Notes under the pieces: model-generated | What the model saw: the letters and a program-made list of their open reading frames with translations, nothing else | Told to the model about the DNA's origin: nothing | Databases searched by the model: none | In this document: positions 62,273-64,000 of the stretch, one piece after another | Position numbering within the stretch: position 1 is the first letter of the stretch | Layout of the letters: every line of letters begins with the position of its first letter | DNA from: Streptomyces formicae | GTDB taxonomy: Bacteria; Actinomycetota; Actinomycetes; Streptomycetales; Streptomycetaceae | Assembly: GCF_002556545.1 (NCBI RefSeq) | Contig: NZ_CP022685.1 | Coordinates: 992,001 to 1,056,000 of the forward strand | DNA length: 64,000 nucleotides | Reading direction: 5' to 3' | Made by a program: the position numbers and the translations under genes

Positions 62273-64000
62273 ATGGCACAGGGCACGGTCCAGGTGACGC
62301 ACACCGGCACGTCGCGGTGGCGGCGCCGCACCGGCGAATACGCATCGCTCGCCGCTGCCTTGGAGGCCGCGAGCGACGGAGACGTACTGACCGTCAACGC
62401 GGGCACCTACCGCGAGAACCTCGTCATCCAGCGTGCGGTGACCCTGCGCGGCCCGGAGGGCTCCCCCGGCTCCGTGCGCATCGCGCCCTCCGAGGGAGTA
62501 CCGCTCACCGTCCGTGCCTCCGCGCTCGTCCAGGACCTGCACATCGAGGGCCAGGACTCCTCCGCGCCCGCGCTGCTCGTCGAGGACGGCGCCCCCGAGC
62601 TCACCGACATCCGTGTCGTGACGCGCTCCGCGGCCGGGATCGAGGTCCGCGGCGGCGCGCGCCCGACCGTGCGCCGCTGCACCGTCGACAACCCCGGCGG
62701 CATCGGCATCGCCGTGCTCGACGGGGGCGGCGGCGTCTACGAGGAGTGCGAGATCGTCGCGGCGGGCCAGTCCGGTGTCGCGGTGCGCGGCGGCGCGCAC
62801 CCCCGTCTGGAGCGCTGCCGCGTGCACCACGCGTCGGGCGCGGGGCTCTCGGCGACCGGTGAGCACACCGGCCTGGAGGCCATCGGCTGCGAGGTGTACG
62901 AGGTCAAGGGCACCGGGGTGCAGATCACCGGGCGCGCGACGGCGCACCTGACCGACTGCGACGTGCACCGCACCACGTCCGACGGCGTCACGCTCGACAC
63001 GGACGCCGTGCTGACCCTCGCCGACTGCCGCATCCACGACATCCCGGAGAACGCGATCGACCTGCGCTCGCGCTCGGTGCTCACGCTGACCCGGTCCACG
63101 GTCCGGCAGTTCGGGCGCAACGGCCTCTCCGTGTGGGACCCCGGCACGCGCGTGGACGCCAACCAGTGCGAGATCCACGACAGTACGGGCGACTATCCGG
63201 CGGTGTGGGTCAGCGACGGCGCGACCGCCGTCCTGGAGTCCTGCCGGGTGCACGACGTGCCCGACGCCCTGTTCGTCCTCGACCGGGGCTCGCGCGCCGA
63301 CGTCGTCGACAGCGACCTGTCCCAGGTGCGCAACACGGCGGTGTCGGTGAGCGACGGCGCGACGGCGCAGCTCGACGACTGCCGCATCCGCGAGGCCGCC
63401 ACGGGCGCGTGGTTCCGCGACCACGGCAGCGGCGGCACGCTGGCGAACTGCACGGTCGACAGCGTGCAGACCGGCGTGATCGTCACCAAGGGCGCGGACC
63501 CCACCCTGGAGCGCTGCACCGTCGACTCGCCCGCCGAGGCGGGCTTCTACGTCTCCGCGGGCGGCCGGGGCACCTTCCACGGCTGCCGGGTCTCCGGCAG
63601 CGGCGGGTACGGCTTCCACGTCATCGACGGATGCCGTACGACGCTGCGCAAGTGCCGTACGGAACGGTGCGCGCGCGGCGGCTTCGAGTTCTCGGAGGAG
63701 GGGCCGCTGGTCGAGGACTGCACGAGCGACGAGAGCGGTGGCCTGCGGACGCCGACGACCGCCGCGCAGGAGACGCCCGCCGTGCAGACGGCCACGCAGA
63801 CCGTCGGGCTGCTCGGCTCCGTGCCCGCCCAGCAGGCCCCGCAGCCACCGGCGCCCGAGCCTGCCGCCCGTGCTTCCAAGGAGGTGCTCGGCGAACTCGA
63901 CGCCCTGGTCGGTCTGGACAGCGTCAAGCGCGAGGTGCGCGCCCTCACCGACATGATCGAGGTGGGCAGGCGCAGGCAGCAGGCCGGGCTCAAGGCCGCG
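62273..64000 (+). CDS. Right-handed beta-helix protein fused to CbxX-type AAA+ domain (N-terminal part)
   Basis: The open frame runs from ATG 62273 to the window edge (576 codons, no stop). Residues about 20-510 form repeated short strands with CxV/CxI steps (RRCTVDN, YEECEIVAAG, LTDCDVHRTT, LADCRIHDIP, LESCRVHDVP, LDDCRIREAA), a right-handed parallel beta-helix. A Pro/Ala/Gln linker follows, then LDALVGLDSVKREVRALTDM, the N-terminal segment of CbxX/CfqX-type AAA+ ATPases. Their Walker motifs would lie beyond the window. EccA-like ATPases of type VII secretion are related. The role of the beta-helix is unknown; ligand or target recognition is possible. RBS is weak (GAGGTGGGGG about 15 upstream). 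Confidence 0.85.
   Translation, partial: MAQGTVQVTHTGTSRWRRRTGEYASLAAALEAASDGDVLTVNAGTYRENLVIQRAVTLRGPEGSPGSVRIAPSEGVPLTVRASALVQDLHIEGQDSSAPALLVEDGAPELTDIRVVTRSAAGIEVRGGARPTVRRCTVDNPGGIGIAVLDGGGGVYEECEIVAAGQSGVAVRGGAHPRLERCRVHHASGAGLSATGEHTGLEAIGCEVYEVKGTGVQITGRATAHLTDCDVHRTTSDGVTLDTDAVLTLADCRIHDIPENAIDLRSRSVLTLTRSTVRQFGRNGLSVWDPGTRVDANQCEIHDSTGDYPAVWVSDGATAVLESCRVHDVPDALFVLDRGSRADVVDSDLSQVRNTAVSVSDGATAQLDDCRIREAATGAWFRDHGSGGTLANCTVDSVQTGVIVTKGADPTLERCTVDSPAEAGFYVSAGGRGTFHGCRVSGSGGYGFHVIDGCRTTLRKCRTERCARGGFEFSEEGPLVEDCTSDESGGLRTPTTAAQETPAVQTATQTVGLLGSVPAQQAPQPPAPEPAARASKEVLGELDALVGLDSVKREVRALTDMIEVGRRRQQAGLKAA

Noticed and set aside
62273..63700. CRISPR-like or other DNA repeat array
   Set aside because: The repetition is at protein level (beta-helix rungs) with variable codons and no equal spacers.

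Overview
The window looks like chromosomal DNA of a Streptomyces or close relative. Base composition is very G+C rich throughout, with G/C-ending codons. Genes are tightly packed, with many ATGA/GTGA start-stop overlaps. Several proteins are of types typical of streptomycetes: XRE-cupin and PadR regulators, DUF4232-type lipoproteins, TerD-like proteins, an Rv1733c-like membrane protein and small secreted proteins. I could not run a search, so names rest on motifs and family knowledge. I see no rRNA, tRNA, CRISPR array, insertion sequence or phage module.

Layout. 1-1.3 kb: a cut-off polyol-type MFS transporter divergent from a DeoR regulator. 1.3-3.1 kb: two small secreted proteins behind an ArsR-like regulator. 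3.1-8.3 kb: a five-gene nickel/peptide-type ABC operon in nikABCDE order, with a sequence matching the Nur (nickel-responsive Fur-family) box over its promoter. 8.5-9.8 kb: a stand-alone eCIS-core (DUF4157, HExxH) protein with an unrecognised C-terminal domain. 9.8-17.7 kb: acyl-CoA metabolism (two coupled acyl-CoA dehydrogenases plus a quinone oxidoreductase, a DECR-type SDR, a crotonase) mixed with an XRE-cupin/FAD oxidoreductase pair and a PIG-L deacetylase. 17.8-23.3 kb: a proline iminopeptidase, a LacI regulator and divergent lutABC (L-lactate oxidation). 23.3-26.8 kb: a quaternary-amine (OpuC/ProU type) ABC system split into two convergent units. 27-30.7 kb: carotenoid oxygenase, MDR oxidoreductase, TetR regulator and a membrane protein. 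31-36 kb: four tandem CNNM/CorC (HlyC) paralogues as two coupled pairs. 36-38.2 kb: dhaKLM. 38.2-42 kb: GH75 chitosanase, FN3 lipoprotein, PadR/NTF2-like pair with a striking palindrome, and a surface protein. 42.2-44.1 kb: sugar isomerase plus Gfo/Idh dehydrogenase. 44.1-46.9 kb: fadH with padR. 47-49.6 kb: an alkylation-repair neighbourhood (ogt, a 2OG-Fe(II) oxygenase, alkB). 49.6-64 kb: rRNA methyltransferase, membrane proteins, NUDIX, Lnt, Wzy-like protein, racemase, HpnB-like glycosyltransferase, double-TerD protein, MOSC protein, Rv1733c-like protein and, cut by the window edge, a beta-helix/CbxX-type AAA+ fusion.

The window is mostly metabolic, transport and envelope functions, with local regulators next to their likely targets. 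No secondary-metabolite cluster is seen. The items most worth follow-up are the Nur-box/nik operon, the orphan eCIS-core protein, the paired CNNM genes, the PadR palindrome, the two-subunit acyl-CoA dehydrogenase and the repair-linked 2OG oxygenase.
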